DNA from: Thiocapsa sp. | Lineage (GTDB): Bacteria > Pseudomonadota > Gammaproteobacteria > Chromatiales > Chromatiaceae | NCBI RefSeq assembly: GCF_018399035.1 | Contig: NZ_CP073760.1 | Span: forward strand, 5,332,501 to 5,396,500 | Length of the DNA: 64,000 bases | Direction of reading: 5' to 3' | In this document: one piece after another, positions 1 to 8,688 of the stretch | Numbering within the stretch: position 1 is the stretch's first letter | How the letters are laid out: each line of letters begins with the position of its first letter | The notes under the pieces: model-generated | What the model saw: only the letters and a program-made list of their open reading frames with translations | What the model was told of the DNA's origin: nothing | The model's database searches: none | Made by a program: the position numbers and the translations under genes

Positions 1-1
1 C

Positions 2-313
2 GAGGCCAACGAGGAGCCGATCCGCGAGTTTCTTCTGCTCACCCGCTACGATCCGGCGCGCGTCGAGAAGGGCGAGATGTTGAGTGTGGACGACGTGCAG
101 GAGATCCTGTCGCTGACCCTGGTCGGCGTTATTCCGGAGTCGAAATCCGTCCTGACCGCATCCAACTCCGGCGTACCCGTGGTCCTCGATCGTGAGAGTG
201 ATGCCGGCAAGGCGTATGCCGATACGGTTGCTCGCTATTTGGGCGACGAGGTGCCGCACCGTTTTCTCCAAGTGGAGAAGAAGGGCTTCCTGAAGCGCTT
301 TTTCAGAGGCTGA
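2..313 (+). CDS. minD: Septum site-determining protein MinD, C-terminal part (5' end outside window)
   Basis: This is the last ~103 residues of MinD, the membrane-associated ParA-type ATPase that activates MinC and drives Min oscillation to place the division septum. The reading frame is open from base 2. It contains the family segment LLTRYDPARVEKGEML, then the GVIPES region, and ends in the basic amphipathic membrane-targeting helix EKKGFLKRFFRG, so the C-terminus is intact. minE follows after three bases, as in the usual minCDE operon. The Walker A region lies upstream of the window. Identification is by family knowledge of these motifs. Confidence 0.95.
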   Translation, partial: EANEEPIREFLLLTRYDPARVEKGEMLSVDDVQEILSLTLVGVIPESKSVLTASNSGVPVVLDRESDAGKAYADTVARYLGDEVPHRFLQVEKKGFLKRFFRG

Positions 314-316
314 CCT

Positions 317-586
317 ATGGGCTTACTCGACTACTTCCGCTCCTCGCGACCGAAGGGCTCTGCAAGTGTAGCCAAGGAGCGGCTGCAGATCCTGGTGGCC
401 CACGATCGCACGCAACGTGGCCGTCCATCCTATCTCCCCAAGCTGCAGCAGGAGATCCTCGAGGTCATCCGCAAGTATGTGGAGGTCGACATGAACGCCG
501 TCTCGGTGAAATACGAGCAGGAGGACAGTCACGAGGTCCTCGAGCTCAATATTATCCTACCGGATACGGCGGAGGGGCGGATCTGA
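317..586 (+). CDS. minE: Cell division topological specificity factor MinE
   Basis: This 89-residue protein has the usual MinE length. MinE stimulates MinD ATP hydrolysis and creates the polar oscillation that confines MinC to the poles. The N-terminal membrane and MinD-binding part begins MGLLDYFRSS. The anti-MinCD helix follows with VAKERLQILVAHDR, and the C-terminal topological specificity domain contains EILEVIRKYV and ends LELNIILPD. The gene starts three bases after the minD stop, indicating one transcript and probable translational coupling. Nothing is unusual in it. Confidence 0.97.
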   Translation: MGLLDYFRSSRPKGSASVAKERLQILVAHDRTQRGRPSYLPKLQQEILEVIRKYVEVDMNAVSVKYEQEDSHEVLELNIILPDTAEGRI

Positions 587-599
587 GGGCGGGGCGCGG

Positions 600-770
600 G
601 TAGGATGGGTAGAGCGACAGCGAAACCCATCCTCAACGCTCCAACATGCCGGTCTCGGTAGCCCCGGAGCGACAGCGAAACCCATCCTCCAAACCGCCGG
701 ATTTCCGGGTTTCGGCCCGATGCCTTTGACGCGGGGTGGATGGGTTTCGCTGCGCTCTACCCATCCTACG
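600..770. repeat. Interspersed inverted repeats (GGATGGGT...ACCCATCC family)
   Basis: The 295-bp gap between minE and the next gene holds no gene. It holds three related units: 600-634 (GTAGGATGGGTAGAGCGA, continuing to CCCATCCT), a partial copy at 667-690, and an inverted copy at 736-770 reading GGATGGGTTTCGCTGCGC then CTACCCATCCTAC. The outer copies can pair into a long hairpin. This looks like a short palindromic intergenic repeat family. Its function is unknown; it might terminate or insulate transcripts between the convergent neighbours. Confidence 0.7.
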
Positions 771-881
771 TGTGACGTTTTTTTGAATCGTTCCCGAGCT
801 AAACCGCGCCAGCTCCAACAATCGTCGAGTCTGCCGGGGCCGATCCCATCCAAAAACAGCGCATACCGCGCCGGGCGCGGT

Positions 882-1484
882 TTAAGGCAGAATCTTGATC
901 GGCGTGCCGTCGCGCACCATCGCCCAGATCTCGTCCATCTCGTGGTTCTGCACGGCGATGCAGCCCTGGGTCCAGTCTCGGTCCGCGTATTGCTGGCGCA
1001 GTGCCTCGGACCGGATGTAATTGGGCAGTCCGTGAATCATGATCATCCCGCCCGGATTCGAATAGCCGAGCGAGCGACTCACGAGCTTGTCGCGCTCGCT
1101 CGGGTAGGAGATGTGGATCGATTTATGGAAGCTGCTGTTCGGGTTGCGCCAGTTGAGCAGATAGTCGCCGATCGGGGTGCGCTGGTCTCCCTCGCGAAAC
1201 TTGTGACCGTCCGGTGAGCCTCCAAGTGCGACCCGGTACTCGCGGATCACCCGCCCGTTGTTGTGCAGCTCCAGCTTGCGCTGCGATTTCTTCACGACCA
1301 CCTTGTCCGCGTGGCTCGGCTCGACCGTCGCCATCTTCGGTGCGCTGCCGCAGCCGGCGAGTCCCAAGGCGCCTGCAACGGCGAGCGCCGTCAGCAGGTA
1401 GCGGACCCGCTGAGCGCCCTGCTCGGGTCGGCGGGTCGTGTGCTCGGGGATGGCGGTCGTGGGGTCGTTCGCGTCGGTGTGCAT
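882..1484 (-). CDS. L,D-transpeptidase (YkuD domain) lipoprotein
   Basis: This 200-residue protein starts with an N-terminal tail, then a hydrophobic segment ending in the lipobox LAGC (lipidated Cys45), so it is probably anchored in the envelope. From about residue 58 onward it has the YkuD fold with the catalytic signature: His151 in MIMIHGLPN and Cys175 in WTQGCIAVQN. Family members cross-link peptidoglycan stem peptides or attach proteins to them through an acyl-Cys intermediate. The closest E. coli type is ErfK/YafK-like, but the sequence does not decide the substrate. The long tail before the signal suggests that the start could be internal, but no better ATG or GTG is in frame. Confidence 0.85.
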   Translation of the reverse strand: MHTDANDPTTAIPEHTTRRPEQGAQRVRYLLTALAVAGALGLAGCGSAPKMATVEPSHADKVVVKKSQRKLELHNNGRVIREYRVALGGSPDGHKFREGDQRTPIGDYLLNWRNPNSSFHKSIHISYPSERDKLVSRSLGYSNPGGMIMIHGLPNYIRSEALRQQYADRDWTQGCIAVQNHEMDEIWAMVRDGTPIKILP

Positions 1485-1633
1485 GGGTCTGATCCGGTGT
1501 CTGGAGGGGTGCCACGGCGTCGGCCGTGCTCATCGGCAACACGCGAAAGTGTAGGTAACCTCATGACAAAACGCCATCTTGTTTCGCGATGATTCGATCC
1601 GGAAATCCCGAGCCGAGCCCCGGGGATCGCCGA

Positions 1634-2830
1634 TCAGAATTCCGGAAGGACGCGGAAAAAGAGCGTTTTGAGATAAGCGGTCTCCGGGATCGCCGGATGC
1701 ACCGGATGATCCGGCCCCTGCTGACCGGTCTCCAACAACTGCAGGGTCCGACCGGCGCGGCGCGCTGCTTGCTGGACGGTCCGAACGAAGACGTCGCGAC
1801 CCATGTGGAAGGAGCACGAGGAGGTCACCAACAGACCGCCCGGCTCCAAGAGCTCCATCCCGAGTCGATTGAGCCGCAGATACGCCTGGAGCCCGTCCTT
1901 CTCGTCCTTGCGCCGCTTGATGAAGGCCGGCGGATCGAGCAGTACGGTGTCGAAACGGGCGTCCTCCTCGCGCAGGGCGCGCAGCACCTCGAAGGCATCG
2001 CCGTGCCGGCCCTGGACGCGCTCCGACAGCCGATTGCGCGCCGCATTGTCGGCGACCCGTTCGAGCGCCGGCAGCGAGCTGTCGACACAGACCACCTGCT
2101 CGGCGCCCAATGCCGCCGCACGCAGACCCCAGGCACCGCTATAGCTGCAGACATCCAGCACGCGCCGCCCGACGCCGTAGCGTGCCAGACGGGTGCGGTT
2201 CTCGGCTTGGTCGAAGAACCAGCCGGTCTTCTGGCCGGTCAGGGGCGAGACGAGAAACTCCAGGTCGTTCTCGATCAGGGGCAGGGTGTCCTCGGGCGAA
2301 CCCAGGATCACCTCGACGCCCTGCGTCAGACCCTCCATCTCGCGCACCGAGGTGTCGTTGCGCAGCACGATCGCCTTGGGGCGCAGCACCTGCTCGAGCG
2401 CGGCGAGGATCTCGCCCTGCACCCGTTCCATGCCGGCGGTGGTGATCTGCACGGCGAGCAGATCGCCGTAGCGGTCGACGACCAGGCCCGGCATCCCGTC
2501 GCTCTCGCCGAAGATCAGACGATAGAAGGGACGCGTGTAGAGCCGCTCGCGCAGCGCCAGCGCATCGTGGATGCGCTTCAGCCAAAGGGTCGGGCTCAGC
2601 GGCTGGGTGGGATCGCGGCTGACCACGCGGGCGCAGATCAAGGAGTGCGGATTGGCATAGCCGTGGCCGATCCAGCGATCGTGATCGCTGCGGATCGCCA
2701 CCGGCTGACCCGGCTGCAGATCCTTCAGCGGCGTGGCCTTGGTATCGACCTCGTTGCTGTAGATCCAGCAGTGTCCGGCGATGAGGCGGCGTTCCTGGTC
2801 TTTGCTCAGGATGAGGGGTTGGGTCTTCAT
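1634..2830 (-). CDS. rlmI: Class I SAM-dependent 23S rRNA (cytosine-C5) methyltransferase, RlmI-like
   Basis: This 398-residue protein matches the E. coli RlmI length (~396). RlmI methylates C1962 of 23S rRNA. An N-terminal PUA-like domain (ILSKDQERRLIAGHCWIYSNEVD) is followed by an EEHEE linker and a Rossmann methyltransferase domain. SAM motif I is VLDVCSYSGAWGLRAA, the acidic motif is VVCVDSSLPALE, and LLDPPAF carries the motif IV function. The start is set at the ATG at 2830 (MKTQPLILSKDQ), preceded by AGGA. A start 16 codons upstream is possible but has no recognisable ribosome site. It stands alone, convergent to nothing. Confidence 0.85.
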   Translation of the reverse strand: MKTQPLILSKDQERRLIAGHCWIYSNEVDTKATPLKDLQPGQPVAIRSDHDRWIGHGYANPHSLICARVVSRDPTQPLSPTLWLKRIHDALALRERLYTRPFYRLIFGESDGMPGLVVDRYGDLLAVQITTAGMERVQGEILAALEQVLRPKAIVLRNDTSVREMEGLTQGVEVILGSPEDTLPLIENDLEFLVSPLTGQKTGWFFDQAENRTRLARYGVGRRVLDVCSYSGAWGLRAAALGAEQVVCVDSSLPALERVADNAARNRLSERVQGRHGDAFEVLRALREEDARFDTVLLDPPAFIKRRKDEKDGLQAYLRLNRLGMELLEPGGLLVTSSCSFHMGRDVFVRTVQQAARRAGRTLQLLETGQQGPDHPVHPAIPETAYLKTLFFRVLPEF

Positions 2831-2955
2831 GATCGCGTGTCCTGTGGTGTCTGGGCGCTTGTTGTCTCGCGCGGTCACAGACTATCAGAACCGGGCAAGG
2901 TCGGGCGGGGCATGGAAAGGGGAGTCGGGGGGACCCACGTTCTTAGTGAGGAATT

Positions 2956-3059
2956 TGGTTATCGGTTATCGGTTATCGGTTATCAGGTACGGTGACTTCC
3001 GGGAAAGTATCGACCAAAAACGAACAGCGATTCACCGATAACCAATAACCAATAACCAA
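2956..3059. repeat. Inverted tandem heptamer repeat (GGTTATC)n
   Basis: Bases 2956-2985 are four perfect copies of GGTTATC in direct orientation, and 3034-3059 carry the complementary GATAACC in three to four copies (with A/G variation). A ~48-base spacer separates the arms. The two arms can form a large stem-loop directly upstream of the DUF255 gene. It is intergenic and could be a repeat-family element or affect expression of the gene at 3105. Confidence 0.7.
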
Positions 3060-3104
3060 CAGCGATCCCCCATCAGTCGCGCCCCCAAACCCATAGGATC
3101 AGCC

Positions 3105-5180
3105 ATGTCGAACGCCCATCCGTCTCCGACCGGCCACGCCAACCGTCTGGCCGCGACCACCAGTCCTTACCTCCAACAGCACGCACACAACCCCGTGGAC
3201 TGGTGGCCCTGGTGCGAGGAGGCGCTTGCCCTGGCGCGCGAGACGGATCGTCCGATCCTGCTCTCGATCGGCTACTCGGCATGTCACTGGTGTCATGTGA
3301 TGGCCCATGAGTCCTTCGAGAACCCCGGCACCGCGGAGCTGATGAACCGCCTCTTCGTCAACATCAAGGTGGACCGGGAGGAGCGACCGGACCTCGACAA
3401 GATCTATCAGACCGCGCATCAGCTCCTTGCGCGACGCGCCGGCGGTTGGCCACTCACGGTATTCCTGATGCCGACCGATCGAAGACCCTTCTTCGCCGGG
3501 ACCTATTTCCCGCGCGAGCCGCGTCATGGTCTGCCCGCGTTCAAGCAGCTGATGCAAGACGTCGAGCGGGCCTACCGCGAGCAGAAGACGGCCATCGAGT
3601 CGCAAAACGAGAGCCTGATGGCGGCGCTTGCCGAGCTTGAGCCGCGTGCCTCGGACGCGCTGCCCGAGCGCTCGGCGATCGATGCGGCCCTGCAGCAGCT
3701 CGACGAGAGCTTCGATCCGGAGCACGGCGGATTCGGCGATGCGCCCAAGTTCCCGCACCCGACCAACCTCGAGCTCCTGTTCCGGCACGCGTCGGACACC
3801 TCGCAGACCGGCGCCCCCGATCGGCCGGCACTCGAGAAGGCGCTTTGGACGCTCGAGCGGATGATTCGCGGCGGCCTAAGCGATCAGCTCGGCGGCGGCT
3901 TCTATCGCTACTCGGTCGATGCGCGATGGATGATCCCGCACTTCGAGAAGATGCTCTACGACAACGGACCGCTCATTGCGCTCTGCTGCGATGCCTTCGC
4001 CGTGACCGAGGACGCCTTGTTCCGGGATGCGGCCATCACGACCGCGGACTGGGTGCTGCGCGAGATGCAATCCCCGGAGGGCGGCTACTGGTCCAGCCTG
4101 GACGCCGACAGCGAGGGCGAGGAAGGCAGTTTCTATGTCTGGGATCGCGAGGAGATCCAGGCCCTGCTCGCACCCGCCGAGTATGCGCCCTTTGCCGCTG
4201 TCTACGGTCTGGATCGTCCGGCCAACTTCGAGGGCCGCCGGCATCTGCACGGGTATCGCACGCCCGAGGCCGTCGCCGGTGACCTCGGGCTGGAGCCGGC
4301 GCGGGTGCAGGCACTGCTCGCCGCCGCCCGCGCGACCCTCTATGTCGCACGCGAGCACCGCGTTCGCCCGGGCCGGGACGAGAAGGTCCTAACGGCTTGG
4401 AACGCGCTCATGATCAAAGGCATGGCGCGTGCCGCGCGCACCTTCGATCGGCCCGACTATCTGGAGTCCGCCGAGCAGGCGCTCGCCTTCATCCGCGGCA
4501 CACTCTGGCGCGAGGGTCGGCTGCTCGCGACCTACAAGGACGGCACCGCCCACCTCAACGCCTATCTCGACGACTATGCCAACCTGCTCGATGCCCTGCT
4601 GGAGCTCTTGCAGACGCGCTGGTCGCGGGCGGATCTGGACTTCGCCCTCGCGCTGGCCGAGGTGCTCCTGGATCAGTTCGAGGATCCGATCGACGGCGGT
4701 TTCTGGTTCACCGGCCGCGATCACGAGACCCTGATCCACCGCACCAAACCGCTCGGCGACGAGGCCCTCCCGTCCGGCAACGGGATCGCCGCCATGGCAC
4801 TCCAGCGCCTCGGCCATCTCGTCGGCGAGCCGCGCTATCTCGCCGCGGCCGAACGGACCCTGAAGCTGGCGGCCGAGTCGATCGGCCGCATGCCCTATGC
4901 CCACGCCACACTCCTGTTCGCGCTCGACGAGTGGCTCGACCCGCCCGAGACTTTGGTCATCCGCGCCGGCGACGAGCGGCTGGACGCTTGGTGCCGAGAA
5001 GCCCAACGCGGCTACCGACCGCGCCGCTTCGTGCTGGGCATCCCCGCCGACGCGAGCCATCTCCCCGGCACACTCGCCGCCATGGCCCCCGGCGTGCGCC
5101 CGCGCATCTATCGCTGCCGAGGCCCCCGTTGCGGGCCGCCGACCGAATCACTCGGCGACGTCTTGAATCCAACCCCGTAG
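3105..5180 (+). CDS. DUF255 thioredoxin-domain protein (YyaL/SSP411-like)
   Basis: This 691-residue protein is full length for the family. The N-terminal ~160 residues are a thioredoxin-like DUF255 domain with the conserved SACHWCHVMAHESF motif (Cys60 and Cys63). It is followed by NIKVDREERPDLD and a GGWPLTVFL segment. The rest is an (alpha/alpha)6-barrel glycosidase-like region with motifs such as GGGFYRYSVDARW and HFEKMLYDN. The biochemical role of the family is not firmly known; a redox or sugar-epimerase-like role has been suggested. No signal peptide is visible, so it is probably cytoplasmic. It is monocistronic, with repeat elements on both sides. Confidence 0.9.
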   Translation: MSNAHPSPTGHANRLAATTSPYLQQHAHNPVDWWPWCEEALALARETDRPILLSIGYSACHWCHVMAHESFENPGTAELMNRLFVNIKVDREERPDLDKIYQTAHQLLARRAGGWPLTVFLMPTDRRPFFAGTYFPREPRHGLPAFKQLMQDVERAYREQKTAIESQNESLMAALAELEPRASDALPERSAIDAALQQLDESFDPEHGGFGDAPKFPHPTNLELLFRHASDTSQTGAPDRPALEKALWTLERMIRGGLSDQLGGGFYRYSVDARWMIPHFEKMLYDNGPLIALCCDAFAVTEDALFRDAAITTADWVLREMQSPEGGYWSSLDADSEGEEGSFYVWDREEIQALLAPAEYAPFAAVYGLDRPANFEGRRHLHGYRTPEAVAGDLGLEPARVQALLAAARATLYVAREHRVRPGRDEKVLTAWNALMIKGMARAARTFDRPDYLESAEQALAFIRGTLWREGRLLATYKDGTAHLNAYLDDYANLLDALLELLQTRWSRADLDFALALAEVLLDQFEDPIDGGFWFTGRDHETLIHRTKPLGDEALPSGNGIAAMALQRLGHLVGEPRYLAAAERTLKLAAESIGRMPYAHATLLFALDEWLDPPETLVIRAGDERLDAWCREAQRGYRPRRFVLGIPADASHLPGTLAAMAPGVRPRIYRCRGPRCGPPTESLGDVLNPTP

Positions 5181-5303
5181 GTTGTGCTGACGATAGGAAG
5201 CACAACTTCCGCCGTTGGTTGGTTGTGCCTCGCGCGGCTCGGCACAACCTACGGCGCTAATCGTTGTCGTTGTCGTAATCGATTACGACAACGACAACGA
5301 TTA
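5178..5303. repeat. Composite palindromic intergenic repeat with 46-bp perfect palindrome
   Basis: Downstream of the DUF255 gene is GTAGGTTGTGC...GCACAACCTAC (5178-5252), followed by a perfect 46-bp palindrome at 5258-5303. Its half-site reads TAATCGTTGTCGTTGTCG and is centred on AATC|GATT between 5280 and 5281. A second, less perfect composite of the same two modules lies at 8531-8688. Both are intergenic, consistent with a mobile or REP-like family. Bases 5304-5459 hold nothing I recognise. Confidence 0.75.
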
Positions 5304-5459
5304 CTACAACGCCGGCGAGCCTCAGCGAGCGCCGAATCTCATGCATCGATCGCGCTCGGCACGAGCACCGCATCCCGGCGAACCTCGAAGGAGTTCATGG
5401 ATGAACGACGCCCCCCCAGCCCGATTGCGTAGCGTGCGGAGCAGAGGGCGCGAGGGCCA

Positions 5460-5630
5460 TCAAGGGTTGTCCGCCCCGCCATCCTTCGAGCGCAGCGAGC
5501 CTCTTTCCAGGTAGCGCTTCAACGCAGTCTCGATCAAGTTGCTGAGCGTGCGGTTCTCGTTTTTGGCTTGCGTCTTGAGTGTTTCGAGCAACGCGGGATC
5601 GACGCGAACATTCAGTGGAACTTTCGGCAT
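5460..5630 (-). CDS. Small ribbon-helix-helix (CopG/Arc-like) DNA-binding protein
   Basis: This 56-residue ORF reads MPKVPLNVRVDPALLETL, then a helix-turn-helix typical of RHH proteins containing KNENRTLSNLIETAL, and ends KDGGADNP. RHH proteins bind DNA as dimers through the N-terminal strand and are commonly antitoxins or local repressors. It is divergent from the tnpB at 5674, with 43 bp between the two starts, so it could regulate that gene. No toxin gene is adjacent. Its function is inferred only from fold-like sequence. Confidence 0.6.
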   Translation of the reverse strand: MPKVPLNVRVDPALLETLKTQAKNENRTLSNLIETALKRYLERGSLRSKDGGADNP

Positions 5631-5673
5631 GGCTGTATTGCTTTATATTCACGAAAGAAGTACGATAGCACAC

Positions 5674-6942
5674 GTGATCCAGCGTTCGCACCAATTTCGT
5701 TTTTATCCGACAGAGGCCCAAGCCAAAACGCTCGGGCAGTGTTTCGGTGCTGCGCGCTGGGTTTGGAACACGGCATTGGCGTGGCGCTCGGCGGCCTACA
5801 AGATTGACGGCGAACGCGTCACCGGCGTGGACTTCTCGCGCGAGCTGACGTGGCTCAAAACATTGGAGCCGTATGCGTGGTTGCGCGACGTGCCTGCAAC
5901 CGTGTTCGCGCAAACCCTGCGCGACCAAGACCGCGCTTTCGCGAACTTCTTCGCCAAGCGCGCCCGTTACCCTCGATTCAAGAAACGTCGCGCGGCGGCG
6001 TCGATTCGCTATCAGATCGATCAGCGCAGCGTCATGAACGTCTACCGGGCCGGCGACATGCTGAAGCTCCCCGGTCTCGGCGCGCTCGACATCCGGTGGT
6101 CGCGCGTCCCGGGCGGCGCGCCCAAGATGGTCACGGTGCGCGTCGATGCGTGCGGACGCTGGTTCGTGTCCTTTATGGTCGAGGAGCACATTGCGCCGTT
6201 GCCTGCGAGCGCGTCCGGCGTCGGCGTCGATCTCGGCGTCAACGACATCGTCGTGACCAGCGACGGGCGCAAATCCGGTAATCCGCGCCACCTGAAGCGC
6301 TATCGGCGTCGGCTGAAGCTCGCGCAACGGCGGCTGTCCCGCAAGCGCAAGGGCTCCATCCGCTGGCGTAAGCAGGTGAAACGGGTTGCGCGCATTCATG
6401 CCCGTGTCGCCGACACTCGCTCGGACCATCAGCACAAACTGACGACCGGATTGATCCGCGAACATGGCGTGATCGCGCTCGAAGACCTGAATGTGCGCGG
6501 CATGACCGCAAGCGCAAAGGGAACCGCCGAGGCGCCCGGCAAGAAGGTCGCTCAGAAGGCCGGGCTGAACCGCTCGATCCTGGATGCGGGGTTCGGCGAG
6601 ATCCGCCGACAGCTCGAATACAAAGCGCAGTTTTACGGCAGGACCATCGTCCTCGCCGACCGATTCGCGCCGACGAGCAAGACGTGCTCGGAGTGCGGTG
6701 CGTATCAGGCCGACATGCCGCTCAAGGTCAGGGTATGGACATGCCCGGACTGCGGTGCGGTGAACGATCGAGATTCCAATGCCGCTCGAAATATCCTGGC
6801 AATGGCTGCGGGCGGTAGGCCCGTCGATGTGCATGGAGGGCGAAGAACTCCAAGCGCCACGACCAACAGTGGTTGTGGAATGCTGGCGCCCGTTGAGATG
6901 CGAACCAATCCGGAATGTGTCGGCGCGAGTCATGGACGATGA
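5674..6942 (+). CDS. tnpB: IS200/IS605-family TnpB (RNA-guided nuclease, OrfB)
   Basis: TnpB is an RNA-guided DNA endonuclease that helps transposons persist and is ancestral to Cas12. From the GTG at 5674 the protein is 422 residues and begins with the family motif HQFRFYPTEAQ. The RuvC triad is visible at Asp186 (GVDLGVND), Glu270 (IALEDLNV) and Asp367 (NDRDSNAARN). The zinc ribbon CSECG...CPDCG lies between the last two. All key residues are present, so it may be active. No tnpA is nearby. The guide RNA would be expected at the 3' end, where the ORF runs into the next gene (ATGA overlap at 6939-6942). A longer reading from 5539 lacks family similarity. Confidence 0.88.
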   Translation: MIQRSHQFRFYPTEAQAKTLGQCFGAARWVWNTALAWRSAAYKIDGERVTGVDFSRELTWLKTLEPYAWLRDVPATVFAQTLRDQDRAFANFFAKRARYPRFKKRRAAASIRYQIDQRSVMNVYRAGDMLKLPGLGALDIRWSRVPGGAPKMVTVRVDACGRWFVSFMVEEHIAPLPASASGVGVDLGVNDIVVTSDGRKSGNPRHLKRYRRRLKLAQRRLSRKRKGSIRWRKQVKRVARIHARVADTRSDHQHKLTTGLIREHGVIALEDLNVRGMTASAKGTAEAPGKKVAQKAGLNRSILDAGFGEIRRQLEYKAQFYGRTIVLADRFAPTSKTCSECGAYQADMPLKVRVWTCPDCGAVNDRDSNAARNILAMAAGGRPVDVHGGRRTPSATTNSGCGMLAPVEMRTNPECVGASHGR

Positions 6943-7877
6943 GCGACGACACATTAGGGGCGGACTCCAAACCCACCATCCAGGTCACCCCGATGTCGAC
7001 TCCCCGGCCGTTTCGACGGCATCTCGCCTATCTCGATTGGCTCTACAACCCCTTCCGATCGTGGGACGTCACCCACGTCTACGACCTTTTGTCGACCGAC
7101 GTGGCCACCGAAAACGGGCTCTATCTCAACCTGGGCTACTGGAGCGGCGAGCAGACGCTGGATGACGCCTGCCAAGCGCTCGCCGCCTTGGTCGCGGAGC
7201 GTGCAGCAATGGGGCCGGGAGACCGGGTGCTGGACGTCGGCTTCGGCTTCGCCGACCAAGATATCTATTGGCTTCGGACCTACCGGCCCGATCACATCCA
7301 GGGTTTGAACATCACGGCATCCCAGGTCGCCGTCGCACGCAGCCGGGTTACAGACCTCGGTCTTGACGAGCGCATCGACCTGCGCGAAGGCTCGGCCACG
7401 GAGATGCCGCTGCCGTCGAATTCAGTCGACACCGTCGTCGCCCTCGAATGCGCCTTCCACTTCAAGACCCGCGAACGCTTCTTCGAGGAAGCCTTCCGCG
7501 TCCTACGCCCCGGCGGCCGATTGGTCACGGCCGATATCATCCCCATGCCGCTGTCCGACGACTGGCGAACCCGACTGAAGCAACGCTGGTCCTGGAAGCT
7601 GGTCGCGAGCAAGTTCGCGATCCCCGCCGAAAACGTCTACACCCGCGAGGACTACGCGGACAAGCTGCAAGCCTGCGGTTTCGGAGATGTCGAGGTCGCC
7701 TCCATCCGCGATCGCGTCTACACCCCTTTACACGACTATCTCTCGAGACACCCCGAAACCCTCGACCGGCTCCACCCCGCAACCCGACTCCCGGCCAGAC
7801 TCGCACTCGGCATGACCGCCGAGAGCGTCTACGGGGGTTTGGACTATGTGCTGGCCGCCGCCTCTAAACCCCTTTAA
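6939..7877 (+). CDS. SAM-dependent methyltransferase (UbiE/tocopherol-MT-like)
   Basis: This class I methyltransferase of about 312 residues has motif I VLDVGFGFADQD, the acidic loop LNITASQVAVAR, a motif II-like MPLPSNSVDTVVALE and the motif III segment LRPGGRLVTADI. The architecture resembles small-molecule methyltransferases such as the gamma-tocopherol/UbiE type. The substrate cannot be read from the sequence. The start is uncertain: ATG 6939 overlaps the tnpB stop, ATG 6993 (MSTPRPFRRHL) is the alternative, and an ATG at 6915 also exists. The upstream TnpB element probably inserted into or next to its original promoter. Three TTTAAACC-like repeats follow the stop. Confidence 0.8.
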   Translation: MSDDTLGADSKPTIQVTPMSTPRPFRRHLAYLDWLYNPFRSWDVTHVYDLLSTDVATENGLYLNLGYWSGEQTLDDACQALAALVAERAAMGPGDRVLDVGFGFADQDIYWLRTYRPDHIQGLNITASQVAVARSRVTDLGLDERIDLREGSATEMPLPSNSVDTVVALECAFHFKTRERFFEEAFRVLRPGGRLVTADIIPMPLSDDWRTRLKQRWSWKLVASKFAIPAENVYTREDYADKLQACGFGDVEVASIRDRVYTPLHDYLSRHPETLDRLHPATRLPARLALGMTAESVYGGLDYVLAAASKPL

Positions 7878-7959
7878 ACCACTTTAAACCGCGCCTCTTT
7901 GTGACATGCGAGGTCTCGCCGGTGACCCCAAAAACGAGGTGACCACCTTGAAGAATGCG

Positions 7960-8451
7960 CTAATAAAGAAAGGGAATGAGCTTCTTCACCTCCTTCGCAT
8001 ACTCCGCATACTCCGGATGGCGTTCGGTCAACCAGCCCTCTTCCTTGCTGGCCTTGTAGTCGAAGAAAAAGAATCCGACGACCAGGATCGCAAGGTGCGG
8101 GATGCTGAGCGTGAAGAACACCCAGCCCGCCGCCGCGAAGAGCTGGCTGCTGTAGAGTGGATGGCGAACCCGGGAGTAGACGCCGTGCTTGACCAGCTGG
8201 TTGTGATCCACCGGATAGGGCAGGGGGGTCAGATACTCGCGGATATGGACCGAGCCGAACCCGCCGAGGATGAGGGCGACCGCCCAGAAGGCGATCAACG
8301 CCGGCCAGCGCACGGGAGCGAGGGTATCCATGAGCGCCGGGGTCGCGAGCGGATTCCACGCGGGGGTGAAGATAAAGGCGAAGAAGAGCACGAATTGCAG
8401 GACGACGAGATACTCGCCGCGGTGGCCCTTCAGGAATGAGAAACGGGTCAT
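7960..8451 (-). CDS. Isoprenylcysteine carboxyl methyltransferase-family (ICMT/NnrU-like) membrane protein
   Basis: This 163-residue membrane protein has about four to five hydrophobic segments. Its C-terminal part carries the signature of the ICMT/PEMT-type membrane methyltransferase family: HGVYSRVRHPLYSSQLF, then a segment with EEGWLTERHPEYAEYAKEV. Members methylate lipids or other membrane substrates with SAM; the bacterial substrates are mostly unknown. The start is placed at ATG 8451 (MTRFSFLKGHRGE), which has AAGGA upstream. The longer upstream reading is low-complexity repeat-derived sequence and is rejected. The gene is convergent with the preceding methyltransferase. Confidence 0.78.
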   Translation of the reverse strand: MTRFSFLKGHRGEYLVVLQFVLFFAFIFTPAWNPLATPALMDTLAPVRWPALIAFWAVALILGGFGSVHIREYLTPLPYPVDHNQLVKHGVYSRVRHPLYSSQLFAAAGWVFFTLSIPHLAILVVGFFFFDYKASKEEGWLTERHPEYAEYAKEVKKLIPFLY

Positions 8452-8530
8452 GTCGAGATCCTTGTCGGAGGTTGAAGCGCAGGTGACCGTCTGTCGGGTC
8501 GTGAAGACAGGCATTGTCCGACATCCGGGA

Positions 8531-8688
8531 GGTTGTGCCGAGCGTCGTGCGGTACAACCGACCGACCGAGACGCGGGTGTCGGCCTGAGCCACTCTTGCA
8601 GCACGGCAGGTATGTCGTCGAGTCCGTTCGTTGTCGTTGTCGTTGTCGTAATCGACCATCGAGACGACTTCGACAACGACAATGATTT
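8531..8688. repeat. Second copy of the GGTTGTGC / TTGTCG composite repeat
   Basis: GGTTGTGCCG pairs with CGGTACAACC at 8531-8559. At 8627-8688 a run of GTTGTC units leads into GTAATCGACC and its imperfect complement TTCGACAACGACAATG. The module order matches 5178-5303. It fills the gap between the divergent ICMT-like gene and ybgC, so it could lie close to both promoters. Confidence 0.65.

Noticed and set aside
5395..6954. A 519-codon minus-strand open frame opposite tnpB
   Set aside because: It is the mirror frame of a well-supported TnpB gene and has no domain. High GC produces long antisense frames.
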